A DNA stretch of 56,148 nt from Mucilaginibacter sp. (GCA_028288305.1 JAQBOA010000023.1:1-56148), one strand, 5' to 3'. Shown: positions 18,768-28,541, counted from the stretch's first letter. Program-made: numbers and translations. Notes: a model not told the origin generated them from the letters alone.

Positions 18768-20120
18768 ATGAGTAAGGAAGGCAAGAGCAAACAAAACGAG
18801 AAAAAGAAAATATTTGTTTTGGATACCTCCGTGATCCTGTATGATCATAACGCATTTGAAAATTTCCAGGAACACGATGTGGCTATACCTATCCAAGTAC
18901 TGGAAGAGCTTGATAATATGAAAAGCGGTAATGATACCCGCAATTTTGAAGCACGAAGTTTTATCAGGCTAATGGATGATATTTCGCACAACCACCTGGT
19001 TAATAAATGGCAGCCTTTGAACGGTAAAAGCAAAGGAAGTTTTAAAGTGATTATGGATACCAAGTCCATAGCTGTGGATGCGGAAGCTGTTTTTGGTTCA
19101 GATAAGATTGACCACCGCATTTTGAATGCAGCTTTAGGTTTGCAGGAAGAAAATCCGGACAAAAAAGTAATCCTTGTTTCTAAAGATATTTGCCTTCGCT
19201 TAAAAGCCAAATCGTTAAACCTTCATGCGGAAGATTATGAAACAGGTAAAATTAAAAACCTCGACGAACTATACACAGGAGAAACAACTTTAAACAAAGT
19301 TTCGGAAAAACTTATTGGCCAATTAAATAAAGATGAGATAATACCTGGCGATAGTTTTGAAATGCAGCCGCATACCAGTAATCATTTTTATACATTGACC
19401 GGAAAGAAAAACTCGGTATCAGTTTTTTATAATTCCAAAACTGCACAATTAGAGAAAGTAATAGAGCAGCCGGTTTTTAATATTTTTCCAAAAAATATGG
19501 AACAGGCTTTCGCTATTCATGCTCTGCTCCATCCCGATATTAAATTGGTTTCTATACAGGGCAATGCAGGGACAGGGAAAACATTGCTGGCATTGGCAAG
19601 CGCTTTGGAACAACGCAAATATTACCGGCAGATTTATGTTACCCGGCCAATTGTTCCGCTTAGTAATAAAGATATTGGATTTTTGCCTGGCGACGTAAAA
19701 TCAAAGATCGACCCATATATGGCACCTATTTGGGATAACCTGAAATTTATTAAAGACCAGTTTGTTGATGATGAAAAAATGCAGGCCAAAATTGATGAGC
19801 TGGTAAGTAATGACAAGATATCCATAGCCCCGCTGGCATTTATACGTGGACGTACCTTGAGTAAAATATTTTTTATAGTTGACGAGGCGCAAAATCTAAC
19901 GCCGCACGAGATAAAAACCATTATATCCCGCGCAGGTGAAAATAGTAAATTTGTTTTTACAGGCGATATTTATCAGATTGATACCCCATATCTTGATTCG
20001 GAAAGTAACGGGTTAAGTTATTTAATAGATAAAGCCAAAGGGCATCCGCTTTATGCGCATATTACCCTGCAAAAAGGGGAGCGGAGTGAACTGGCAAATC
20101 TGGCGACGGAGTTGCTGTAA
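18768..20120 (+). CDS. PIN domain-PhoH ATPase fusion (YlaK-like)
   Basis: A 450-aa cytoplasmic protein. The N-terminal PIN nuclease domain (about residues 14-145) opens with FVLDTSVILYD and has the acidic EELDNMK site. The C-terminal PhoH ATPase (about 245-450) has Walker A GNAGTGKT and Walker B FFIVDEAQN followed by the FTGDIYQID sensor. PIN-PhoH proteins are RNA helicase/nuclease modules. TAATTTAG at 18754-18761 resembles a -7 element only six bases before the ATG, which would make a leaderless or nearly leaderless mRNA. The stop codon abuts inverted-repeat family 1. Confidence 0.92.
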   Translation: MSKEGKSKQNEKKKIFVLDTSVILYDHNAFENFQEHDVAIPIQVLEELDNMKSGNDTRNFEARSFIRLMDDISHNHLVNKWQPLNGKSKGSFKVIMDTKSIAVDAEAVFGSDKIDHRILNAALGLQEENPDKKVILVSKDICLRLKAKSLNLHAEDYETGKIKNLDELYTGETTLNKVSEKLIGQLNKDEIIPGDSFEMQPHTSNHFYTLTGKKNSVSVFYNSKTAQLEKVIEQPVFNIFPKNMEQAFAIHALLHPDIKLVSIQGNAGTGKTLLALASALEQRKYYRQIYVTRPIVPLSNKDIGFLPGDVKSKIDPYMAPIWDNLKFIKDQFVDDEKMQAKIDELVSNDKISIAPLAFIRGRTLSKIFFIVDEAQNLTPHEIKTIISRAGENSKFVFTGDIYQIDTPYLDSESNGLSYLIDKAKGHPLYAHITLQKGERSELANLATELL

Positions 20121-20228
20121 GCCCCCTCTAAATCTCCCCCGGTAGGGGAGACTTAAAAAAAGGAAAGAAATTTTTTATTAACTACCGAATTAAAAAGTCC
20201 TCCCAACCGGGGAGGATTAGGTGGGGCT
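20121..20228. repeat. Inverted-repeat family 1, copy 2
   Basis: Arms at 20121-20154 and 20195-20228 match the copy at 14113-14223, including the CTCTAAATCTCCCC start and the GGGGAGGATTAGG end, and the loops share TATTAACT. It lies between convergent genes. The minus-strand FUSC gene stops inside the right arm, so its last residues (SPT) are written by the repeat. Confidence 0.8.
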
Positions 20229-22364
20229 CAAAATATTATCAGTCACCCTCGCAATATCATTACTAATTTTATAAATAAAACCCAATTGCTCCTGAAGCAG
20301 CAAATCATCAGCTGACGCTTTTTGGTCATTTTCGGAATCTATAGATGGCGTTTTTAGAATATCGAGTTTAACAACTGTTCCACCCAGTTTTTTATTACAA
20401 TCATTAAGTACAGCAATACTTTTTTTAATTAGCTTTAGGTTCTCTGATGATGTTTTATGTATTCCTTTTGTGGAAATATCCAAAGCAATAGTCGCGATAT
20501 TAGACGATAAAATATGATTAAGCACAACAAATTTATGTATTTCCTTAATTTTCCTTTGCTTGCTTTTTGGTTCAGATGTCATCCTTTCAAATGCTGCAGA
20601 CAAGTTTGCTGATTTTACAAAAACGTCCTTGCGGGCTAGCTTATAGTCGATGGTGCTTACTTCCATCCCCCAAATACTTTCCGCTATCTTTGCAAGATAA
20701 TTAACATTAGCGGATATTACATTTTTAAGATTGTCTTGTATTTGTTCAAATTCCCAGGTTGGAAAAATAAGGTAACTGGCAATAAAGGCTATAGTTGAAC
20801 CAATTAAAGTATCAATAATCCGTTCATCAACCACCATGCCTACACCTAATAATTTAAACAGGATAAGTACATAGGGTGTCATAAAAATAACACTCACCAC
20901 ATAATTTAACCTGAGGAAACTATAAGTCCCCATCATTAAAACAATCAAAACAATAAATTCAGTTGTTTTATCCTGTATCAGCATCAAAATCAATATTCCG
21001 ATAATACCACCGCCAATAGTGCCAATAAGCCGCTGGTAATTCCGTTGTTTTGACAAACTGAAACCAGGTTTTAATATTACAATGATTGTTAATAATACCC
21101 AATAGGAATGGTGGCCCATCGCAATTGTCCTGGCAGTTATAAAACCAACCAGGCAAACTAATGACGCTCTTACAGCATGTTTAAATGCCGAAGAGGTAAA
21201 AGAGAAGTTATTGAAAAATATATTCGGTGAATACTCCTGGTGAGTTACAAACTTTGAATATTCAATGTCAGCATTATTTCCCATCAACATGTCTGATGAT
21301 TTTGAATGGTAATAATTGTAAATGCTGGTTATCCTGTCATTTAAATCCCTCAGGTTTATTAATATTTTTTTTAATGCCAAATTACTGGTACCTGGTTCAT
21401 CTTCACCAATTTCATCAATTCTTGATTTTAACTGTTCCAAACTTGCATTAAAATAGCGTCTCCGTCTTCTCCGGGTATTTGTTAAAACCATATAAGCTAT
21501 ATTATCCACTTCACCGGCCATTCCCTGTAAAATTCCTGCTATTTCATTTAAGATTCCGGTTGCTTTAAATTTCTCCCTTATATATGCATAGTCATAATGG
21601 GTGGCCATTATTTTTTCAAACATATCAACCAGATCAACAAAAGTGAGAACCAATATCCGGCTGGCATGGGTTGATTCCCGTATCAATACCCGGCTTTTAA
21701 ATAGTATTTCTCTTACAGCGTCCTGGCTCTGACTTACTTTTATTTGCTGTGAAACAAGTTTTCGATAATTTTCATCAATATTAGTTTCCGATAAATAAAA
21801 ATCGGCTTTTATCCGCAAAAATTTAGCGATATCGTTAATGCTTTCCCCAAGGGTTTGTTGCGCAGCTCTATATGGCCTTATTTCAAAAAACAAAACGCTG
21901 AACAATAAATACCATACCCCCCCAGCTAAAATTAGGGCGCTAAATCCTATTACATCTGAGGGTTTTAAAGGTTTATCGATCATAAATATCATCACCAGCA
22001 GGGCAGAGGTACCCACTGATGCAGCCCGGTTACCATAAACTGTGAACATGGAGAATAAAAACGAAAGTACAGTGATCTCCAATCCCAGCGTATATACATT
22101 AAGGCGGGCAAAACCTGTAATAACAGCCACCAAAAAAAGGCAGACATTACCAATCACCATGGCATTGCGTTTATATGAAACCGGGCCTGGATTGTCTATA
22201 ACACAAATACACAAAGCACCTAACGACATGGTAAGGCCAAGGTCAAAATGATTAAATTGTGATAGGATTATAGATGGTAGTAAAATACCTATGGGAATAC
22301 GCAAGCCATCAGAAAAATACTGGCTGTAAAAAAAGCTCTTTATTTCCCTGGTGTTTATTTTCAT
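20217..22364 (-). CDS. FUSC/YccS family inner-membrane protein
   Basis: A 715-aa protein with two sets of membrane helices (about residues 20-165 and 395-515), separated by a long soluble helical region and followed by a C-terminal soluble region. This is the layout of YccS/YhfK and fusaric-acid-resistance-like proteins, putative exporters of aromatic acids or other small molecules. Motif-like stretches are GHHSYWVLLTIIVILKPGF and RLIGTIGGGIIGI in the second membrane half. The substrate is unknown. The C-terminus may be altered by an inserted repeat. Two dyad sequences lie upstream of the start. Confidence 0.85.
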   Translation of the reverse strand: MKINTREIKSFFYSQYFSDGLRIPIGILLPSIILSQFNHFDLGLTMSLGALCICVIDNPGPVSYKRNAMVIGNVCLFLVAVITGFARLNVYTLGLEITVLSFLFSMFTVYGNRAASVGTSALLVMIFMIDKPLKPSDVIGFSALILAGGVWYLLFSVLFFEIRPYRAAQQTLGESINDIAKFLRIKADFYLSETNIDENYRKLVSQQIKVSQSQDAVREILFKSRVLIRESTHASRILVLTFVDLVDMFEKIMATHYDYAYIREKFKATGILNEIAGILQGMAGEVDNIAYMVLTNTRRRRRRYFNASLEQLKSRIDEIGEDEPGTSNLALKKILINLRDLNDRITSIYNYYHSKSSDMLMGNNADIEYSKFVTHQEYSPNIFFNNFSFTSSAFKHAVRASLVCLVGFITARTIAMGHHSYWVLLTIIVILKPGFSLSKQRNYQRLIGTIGGGIIGILILMLIQDKTTEFIVLIVLMMGTYSFLRLNYVVSVIFMTPYVLILFKLLGVGMVVDERIIDTLIGSTIAFIASYLIFPTWEFEQIQDNLKNVISANVNYLAKIAESIWGMEVSTIDYKLARKDVFVKSANLSAAFERMTSEPKSKQRKIKEIHKFVVLNHILSSNIATIALDISTKGIHKTSSENLKLIKKSIAVLNDCNKKLGGTVVKLDILKTPSIDSENDQKASADDLLLQEQLGFIYKISNDIARVTDNILSPT

Positions 22365-22693
22365 CCGATTTGTTTTTTAATTGTGATCCGCCAACTGACG
22401 AATGAGCTATTGAGTTCATTTTTTATGAATTGTAGCTCATAATGGTTTCATTTATGATTTATAAAAATCATAAAAATAGTCTGCAAATTTACAAAAATTA
22501 AATCTTTATGTCTTATTTTAATAAATATTGTAATAATAACAGATATGTATTATAAATTACTCATTATTTCCTACATTTAAATTTTGAAAATTAAATTTGA
22601 CGGGCTCTTAGATATGGAATATAATTAATTCTATCCTGAACCTTGCAATAAACCAATTTATAGAATCCTGTTTTTATATCCAATTTATTCAAT
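22365..22693. promoter_or_regulatory. Divergent promoter region with two dyads
   Basis: This 329-bp spacer separates the divergent FUSC and ppc genes. An imperfect hairpin at 22402-22440 has ATGAGCTA and TAGCTCAT ends, with an inner TTCAT/ATGAA pair. A perfect 8-bp dyad TATGATTT-ATAA-AAATCATA lies at 22453-22472. Either could be a regulator site for FUSC. Nothing gene-like was found. Confidence 0.4.
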
Positions 22694-25276
22694 ATGCCTA
22701 TAACGTTAAAACTCAGTCAAAGAGAAACAGCTTTTAACAATGAAGTTGTAACCCGTTTTGAGTTATATAACAGTTTGTTTCAAACTCTGCCTTTTTACCA
22801 GGTAAAGGATACCGGTATTTTATTGCCTTTTTTTAGTTCTCACTGCGAAAAGGAAGTCACAAAACTGGTATCGCCAACAGAAGTTATCGAATCATTTTTC
22901 AAAAAATATGTTCCGGATATTGACCAGCGTGAGCAAATTAACCGCATGTTCCGTTTTATACAATATATTGAAAGACAGGTAGTATTGTTTGACGCTATAG
23001 AGGACTCGTCATTTAATAAAATTGGCCGGTCAGATGATAGCGGAACCTTGCAAAGTTTGCTACAAAATGCTTCTATAAGCGATCAGGCGAGAAAAAATAT
23101 CAGCGAAAAGCTAAACGATTTTTCATTAAGGCTTGTTCTTACAGCACATCCCACCCAATTTTATCCGGGTACCATATTGGGAATAATGACTGATTTGATA
23201 GAAGCATTAAAAACTAATGATATAAATACCATAGATGTTTTATTGCAGCAATTGGGTAAGACGCCATTTTTTAATAAGACATCTCCAACCCCGGTAGATG
23301 AAGCGGTAAGCCTTGCCTGGTTTCTTGAAAATATATTTTATCACGCCGTATCAGGCATACAGTCAAAGCTTGAAGAAGAATTTGACATAAACGCAAACAG
23401 AAAAAGCCAGCTTTTAGAATTAGGATTTTGGCCTGGAGGTGACAGGGACGGAAATCCGAATGTAACCACGGAAACCACAAAAGCGGTAGCAAGTTTTTTA
23501 AGACAAAGAGTGTTCAGGTGTTATTATCGTGATATCAGGGTTTTAAAACGGCGAATTACCTTTAGAGGTGTGGAAAAGGCTATGGCTACACTCGAAGATA
23601 TTATTTACAGGAATGCAAATAATATGGAAGATGCTGCTGACCTGCAGGGGAAATTGCTTGATATACTACAGTCAATTAAACACACGCTTATAACCGATCA
23701 CGGCAGCCTTTTTGTTGATATTGTTGAAGACCTGATTAAAAAAGTAAGGTTATTTGGTTGTTACTTTGCTACTTTAGATATAAGGCAAGATAGCAGGATA
23801 TTACGAAAAGTGTTTAATTATTGTACCGAACAGAATGCAATTCACAGTGGTATCCCCAAAAAATATGAAGGGTTTGCCGAAGAAGACAAGCTTAAGAGTA
23901 TCGTATTTAACGAAGCTGATTTTATTTGTCCTGACAATGCAGACAGCATGACAAAAGATACCCTAAATACCATCCGGCTGATGAAACAAATTCAGTATTC
24001 AAATGGTGAAAAAGGTTGCCAGCGTTTTATTATCAGTAACTGCCAGCAAGCATCGGATATACTGCAATTGATCGACCTGTTTTTATGGAGCGGCTGGAAA
24101 AAGGATGAATTAAGTGTTGATTTTATGCCATTGTTTGAAACGGTGAATGATCTTAAGTCTTCAGCACAGGTAATGGAAAGTTTGTATACTCATCCTTTTT
24201 ATAAAGAACATTTGAAGAAAAGAGGGAACCTGCAAACCATTATGTTGGGTTTCTCTGACAGTACAAAGGATGGTGGTTATTTAATGGCTAACTGGTCCAT
24301 TTATAAGGCAAAAGTTGAGCTTACTACTATGGCAAGGAAGCATGGTATCGATCTGGCCTTTTTTGATGGTCGGGGTGGACCACCAGCCCGTGGAGGTGGA
24401 AAAACGCACCGTTTTTATGCGTCGATGGGAGAGGAGATCGCTAACGAACATATACAGCTAACTATACAGGGACAAACGGTTAGTTCACAATATGGATCTG
24501 TTGAAACGGCCAGGTTCAATATGGAACAATTGATAAACGCCGGTATTATATCTGCACTTCATCCTAACCGGGATGACCTTTTGGATAAAAGGCATAAAGA
24601 ATTGATTTCATTAATGGCGGATGAAAGCTATAAACTGTTTATGGCTTTGCGTCATCACCCTTTATTTATGGAGTATCTTGAAAAATTTAGTCCTTTAAAA
24701 TTGCTTTCCCATATCAATATTAGCAGCAGGCCAACTAAACGTAATTCGGATTCATCACTAAAACTGGAAGATCTGCGAGCAATAAGCTTTGTAACATCAT
24801 GGAGCCAATTAAAACAAAGTATACCAGGCTTTTATGGTGTTGGCACTGCTTTAAATAAGATGAAAGAAGATGGAAATTGGAAAGAAATTAAAGAACTATA
24901 TAAATCATCAGGGTTTTTTAAAACTATGATTGATAATTGTACCATGTCTATGTCCAAATCAGATTTCAGGGTTACTGCATATCTGGAAAAAGATAAGAAA
25001 TTTGGTCAGTTCTGGAAAATGCTGCGCGACGAATTTGAACTTACTAAATCCTTATTACTTGAACTTACAGGCTGTGGAGTATTAATGGAAGAATATCCGG
25101 TTGAGCGCCGTTCAATTGCAATACGCGAACGAATTGTATTACCGCTTGTTATTATACAGCATTATGCTTTGCAATGTCTTAATAATACTACTGATGAAGA
25201 GCAAAAAAAAATATATAATAAACTGGTAGTGCGTACAGTTTACGGCATTGTTAACGCAGGTAGAAATTTGGCGTAA
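22694..25276 (+). CDS. ppc: Phosphoenolpyruvate carboxylase (divergent Bacteroidota type)
   Basis: An 860-aa cytoplasmic enzyme forming oxaloacetate from PEP and bicarbonate. The first catalytic motif is LTAHPTQFYPG (about residues 149-159), with Gln where most family members have Glu after TAHPT. WPGGDRDGNPNVT, GFSDSTKDGGYLMANW and FFDGRGGPPARGGG follow, matching the PEPC catalytic and glycine-rich loops in order. The C-terminus ends NAGRNLA rather than the usual MRNTG. These changes suggest a divergent branch rather than loss of function, because the key His, Arg and Lys positions stay. It is monocistronic, and family 2 repeat copy 2 follows it. Confidence 0.92.
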   Translation: MPITLKLSQRETAFNNEVVTRFELYNSLFQTLPFYQVKDTGILLPFFSSHCEKEVTKLVSPTEVIESFFKKYVPDIDQREQINRMFRFIQYIERQVVLFDAIEDSSFNKIGRSDDSGTLQSLLQNASISDQARKNISEKLNDFSLRLVLTAHPTQFYPGTILGIMTDLIEALKTNDINTIDVLLQQLGKTPFFNKTSPTPVDEAVSLAWFLENIFYHAVSGIQSKLEEEFDINANRKSQLLELGFWPGGDRDGNPNVTTETTKAVASFLRQRVFRCYYRDIRVLKRRITFRGVEKAMATLEDIIYRNANNMEDAADLQGKLLDILQSIKHTLITDHGSLFVDIVEDLIKKVRLFGCYFATLDIRQDSRILRKVFNYCTEQNAIHSGIPKKYEGFAEEDKLKSIVFNEADFICPDNADSMTKDTLNTIRLMKQIQYSNGEKGCQRFIISNCQQASDILQLIDLFLWSGWKKDELSVDFMPLFETVNDLKSSAQVMESLYTHPFYKEHLKKRGNLQTIMLGFSDSTKDGGYLMANWSIYKAKVELTTMARKHGIDLAFFDGRGGPPARGGGKTHRFYASMGEEIANEHIQLTIQGQTVSSQYGSVETARFNMEQLINAGIISALHPNRDDLLDKRHKELISLMADESYKLFMALRHHPLFMEYLEKFSPLKLLSHINISSRPTKRNSDSSLKLEDLRAISFVTSWSQLKQSIPGFYGVGTALNKMKEDGNWKEIKELYKSSGFFKTMIDNCTMSMSKSDFRVTAYLEKDKKFGQFWKMLRDEFELTKSLLLELTGCGVLMEEYPVERRSIAIRERIVLPLVIIQHYALQCLNNTTDEEQKKIYNKLVVRTVYGIVNAGRNLA

Positions 25277-25277
25277 A

Positions 25278-25396
25278 GGAAGTCCGAAAGTCGGAAAAGT
25301 CCGGAAGTCCGAAAGCAAAAAAAACTTTATTAAATTAACTTTTGTGTCTGAAAATTAAGTACTTTCGGACTTCCGGACTTTTCCGACTTTCGGACT
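25278..25396. repeat. Inverted-repeat family 2, copy 2
   Basis: The left arm at 25278-25316 and right arm at 25362-25396 use the same GGAAGTCCGAAAG words as the copy at 15825-15905, with a different AT-rich loop of about 45 bp. It lies between two same-strand genes, ppc and the DUF4142 lipoprotein. Confidence 0.8.
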
Positions 25397-25455
25397 ATTA
25401 GTGAAACTACATAGGCAAATAGTTGTTATAAACCTGTAATAATATAAACTTTTTA

Positions 25456-25989
25456 GTGATGAAAAATTTAACATACCTGGTATTCGGAGTTATTACCGTG
25501 TTCTTGGTTCAAGCCTGCCATAATAAACGGGGTAAAAACTATAATCAAACAACACTGGTTGACATACAGGGACTGAACTTTATAACAAATGGAATAGAAG
25601 GGGGCCTTGCGGAACTAAAAGCATCGGGTTTGGCCATAACTAATTCGAGCAATCAGAGGGTTATAAGATTTGCAAAAATGATGATCAGCGATCATACGCA
25701 AGCAGGGAATGAGTTGAAGAAAATTGAAACAGATAAACTGGTTGTTGAAAAGGATACTGTAAACGCTGACCATCAAAAAATGATCATGGATATTTCAAAA
25801 AAATCCGGCCCCGCGTTTGATAAAGCATATATGCAAATGATGGTAAAAGATCATGAGAATGCAGTGAAATTATTTGCCGACGCCACCACGAATAACGAGG
25901 CTGCAATACAAAATTTCGCAAAAAAAACTTTGCCAATAATTCAGATGCACTTAGATTCAGCTAAAGTCATCGTTGCATCTTTAAAATAA
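25456..25989 (+). CDS. DUF4142 lipoprotein
   Basis: A 177-aa exported protein. The lipobox VQAC near residue 21 follows a hydrophobic signal. The remainder is a four-helix DUF4142 domain with the GGLAELKASGLAI and MMISDHTQAGNELKK segments typical of the ferritin-like family. The function is unknown; members are often stress-related. Residues that would bind metal (His and Glu in ISDH and VKDHEN) are present, but I cannot show that they form a site. Confidence 0.85.
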   Translation: MMKNLTYLVFGVITVFLVQACHNKRGKNYNQTTLVDIQGLNFITNGIEGGLAELKASGLAITNSSNQRVIRFAKMMISDHTQAGNELKKIETDKLVVEKDTVNADHQKMIMDISKKSGPAFDKAYMQMMVKDHENAVKLFADATTNNEAAIQNFAKKTLPIIQMHLDSAKVIVASLK

Positions 25990-26065
25990 ATTAAAACATA
26001 GATTTCCCCGTCCTTATTGTTATTTTGCATTTCGCAATTAATCATTGCGGTAGTCGGCACTTTTA

Positions 26066-26701
26066 ATGAAAAAAAACTTTTTTATTGCCTTTGAAGGCAT
26101 AGATGGAAGCGGAAAAAGCACACAAGTAAAATTATTAACAGAAAAGCTCGAAAAAGCCGGATTAATGGTTTATACCACTTTTGAACCTACTGACAGTCCA
26201 ATGGGCAAGATCATAAGGGACATGTTCAATCACAGGATGGAAGCTGATCATCGTACCATTGCCGCACTTTTTGTTGCTGATAGGTTAGATCACCTTTTGA
26301 ATAAAACCAATGGCATTTTAAAAAAGTTAGATGAGGGTTATACTGTGATTACCGACAGGTATTACTTGTCATCATTTGCTTACCAAAGCCAGTTTGTAGA
26401 TTTAAATTGGGTAATACAAGCGAATTCTTTAAGCGCTGATTTAAGGAAGCCTGATTTGAACATATACATTGACATATTACCCGAATTAAGCATGGACCGC
26501 TTAAATAAAGGCAGAAGCTCAATTGAACTATATGAAACTTTGGAAAACCTTCAAAATGTAAGGAACAGATATTTTGAAGTAATAGATTTGTTAAAAGAAG
26601 AACAAGTTTTTATTATAGATGGAAACCGTAGCTCTGAAATTATTGCCAATGAGATATGGAATAAAATAAGGCACGAATTTGTTGAGACACCTGCAATGTA
26701 A
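26066..26701 (+). CDS. tmk: Thymidylate kinase
   Basis: A 211-aa cytoplasmic enzyme that phosphorylates dTMP to dTDP. The P-loop FEGIDGSGKST (residues 9-19), the TTFEPTDSPMG substrate loop, the TDRYYLSSFAYQ DRY motif and the LID region are all present. Length and motif order are standard. It is not clearly in an operon. A hairpin at 26724-26762 lies after the stop. Confidence 0.95.
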   Translation: MKKNFFIAFEGIDGSGKSTQVKLLTEKLEKAGLMVYTTFEPTDSPMGKIIRDMFNHRMEADHRTIAALFVADRLDHLLNKTNGILKKLDEGYTVITDRYYLSSFAYQSQFVDLNWVIQANSLSADLRKPDLNIYIDILPELSMDRLNKGRSSIELYETLENLQNVRNRYFEVIDLLKEEQVFIIDGNRSSEIIANEIWNKIRHEFVETPAM

Positions 26702-26714
26702 TTGGCAGTATTTA

Positions 26715-26762
26715 TAAAAAAAAGCCTGTAAATCTTAAGAAAGATTCTTAAAATTTACAGGC
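26715..26762 (-). terminator. Intrinsic terminator with U-run on the minus strand
   Basis: GCCTGTAAAT (26724-26733) pairs with ATTTACAGGC (26753-26762), with further pairing inside. The nine A at 26715-26723 become the U tract only for minus-strand transcription, so it best serves the small gene at 26799-26930. It may also stop read-through from tmk. Confidence 0.75.
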
Positions 26763-26798
26763 ATCATATCAATTAAATATTTTGTCGGGATAAAGTTA

Positions 26799-26930
26799 TT
26801 ACTTTACCGGCACATAAATGGGTTCAAAAATAGCTTTAACAGGTACTACACCATAAAATTTATTATCTATTCTTAAAGCAAAGAAACCATTTCCTATTAA
26901 AAACTCAACGCGCACTTTCCGGTTTATCAT
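26799..26930 (-). CDS. Small 43-aa protein, function unknown
   Basis: A short minus-strand ORF whose product starts MINRKVRVEFLIGNGFFALR and ends IFEPIYVPVK. It is beta-rich looking, with no membrane segment or signal. An intrinsic terminator with its U-run on this strand lies 37 bases after the stop, which supports real transcription. The ribosome site is weak, as is usual in Bacteroidota. The rest of the 465-bp spacer (26931-27166) is AT-rich and I see nothing else in it. Confidence 0.5.
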   Translation of the reverse strand: MINRKVRVEFLIGNGFFALRIDNKFYGVVPVKAIFEPIYVPVK

Positions 26931-27166
26931 ACTATATTTTTTTAGAATTTCAATATACAGCTTAAACGATTTATAATTAAAATTGTTTTATCAAATGTTG
27001 GAAATAACTATGATAATTGCAACTTTTTTAACAAATTATTTAATAAATTTTAACTTATTTACACAATTATTATAGTTTGTGTTCCTCAGACTGTTTCTAT
27101 AATTGAGTGCGGGATAAGCACCGTTTTATATTTTGACTATGAGCACACAGCCCATGGGGAAGATGT

Positions 27167-28369
27167 TTAAAATAATTTCAACTGCTGCTGTATGGGCGCT
27201 TTAGCTTTACCGAAAACAGTCCGGCCACCATACTTCCAGGAATCATTCCTCTCCTTTTCAATTACCTTGTCAAAATTGGCATTGGGGATAAAATCTTTTT
27301 CAGCATTTTGTGCTGCTTGTGTTAAGCGTTTTATGGCTTCATTTTTCTCGGATATACCTAATTTAGCTTTATGGATGGCATTTTGCAAAATGCCAATAGT
27401 TTCATCATAAACTTTTGTAGGTACCGGGAAGGGGTGTCCATCCTTACCGCCATGCGCAAAAGAAAACCTTGCCGGATCTTTAAACCGGGAAGGTGTACCA
27501 TGGATAACTTCGCTTACCAGGGCTAATGATTGCAAGGTTCGAGGACCTAAACCCTGGAGTAATAAAAGATCTTCAAAATCTTTAGGTTGTTTTTCTTGAG
27601 CGAGCCATAAAACTGCGCCGAGTCTTTTCAGATCAACATCCTTTGCTTTTACATCATGGTGAGAGGGCATTATTAATTTGTTGATCTCTTTAAGCATATG
27701 TTCTGGATTTTCACCTGCAATTTGCATCACTCCGTTTCTTGATCCTTCGGCTTGTTTATCAGCCATATTTAAGATAGTACCCGTATTTTGCCCATATATA
27801 AAAGTATGCGGGTCATCTACAAATGAAGTGAGCGTTTCAGAATGCCAATGATAACGCCTTGCGGTTTTACTTTGCGCGCTCATACCCTGTTGAACAACTG
27901 CCCATTTGCCGCTGTTGTTTAAAATAAAGTTGTGGGTATATAATTGAAAACCATCCTGTATAGCAGTATTATCGACCTTGGCGCTCAGCTTGCTACATTT
28001 AACCAAATGATTGCCATCCAAGCCGGTTGTTTCACTAATTTTTAATAATTCATTGGGCGTTTCTTTAGAATATTTGCCTTTCCCGCCACATATGTAAATG
28101 CCTAATTCTTTACTATGTGGATTAACGGCCCGCTTTAATGCACCCATAACGGAAGTAGTGATACCTGATGAATGCCAGTCCATGCCCATTACCGCACCCA
28201 GGCTTTGAAACCAGAAAGGATCGCTAAGCCGGCGTAAAACTTCGTCCTTACCATAATCAAGCACAATATTCTCCACCACAGCTAAACCCAGCTTTGCCAT
28301 CCGCTCGGCAAGCCAAACGGGAACGTAGCCATAATGTAAAGGCAAATCAGCACTTCCTGAACGTTTCAT
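27167..28369 (-). CDS. DUF763 domain protein
   Basis: A 400-aa soluble protein matching the DUF763 family from its first residues (MKRSGSADLPLHYGYVP, PFWFQSLGAVMGMDWHSSG, GGKGKYSKETP) through the middle LLQGLGPRTLQSLALVSEV segment. That segment resembles a helix-hairpin-helix, so DNA contact is possible. The function is unknown. The family is scattered in bacteria and archaea. The protein is rich in His and Gly near the centre (FAHGGKDGHPF). It is monocistronic. Confidence 0.85.
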   Translation of the reverse strand: MKRSGSADLPLHYGYVPVWLAERMAKLGLAVVENIVLDYGKDEVLRRLSDPFWFQSLGAVMGMDWHSSGITTSVMGALKRAVNPHSKELGIYICGGKGKYSKETPNELLKISETTGLDGNHLVKCSKLSAKVDNTAIQDGFQLYTHNFILNNSGKWAVVQQGMSAQSKTARRYHWHSETLTSFVDDPHTFIYGQNTGTILNMADKQAEGSRNGVMQIAGENPEHMLKEINKLIMPSHHDVKAKDVDLKRLGAVLWLAQEKQPKDFEDLLLLQGLGPRTLQSLALVSEVIHGTPSRFKDPARFSFAHGGKDGHPFPVPTKVYDETIGILQNAIHKAKLGISEKNEAIKRLTQAAQNAEKDFIPNANFDKVIEKERNDSWKYGGRTVFGKAKAPIQQQLKLF

Positions 28370-28541
28370 GCTAACAAAGTTAGCAACTTATTATCTTGAT
28401 CGCTGATTTTTAATTGATTTTTTTGATTACGCTGATTTTTTTAAAACATTAATCTGTAAAAATCTATAAAATCCAGGTTTCAAATTACATTTAGCTGTTT
28501 ATTTGTAAATCATAATATAATCGCTAAAACATTAGGCAATA

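Noticed and set aside
27138..27203. 21-codon plus-strand ORF at the DUF763 3' end
   Set aside because: Overlaps the opposite-strand gene end and has no supporting signal.
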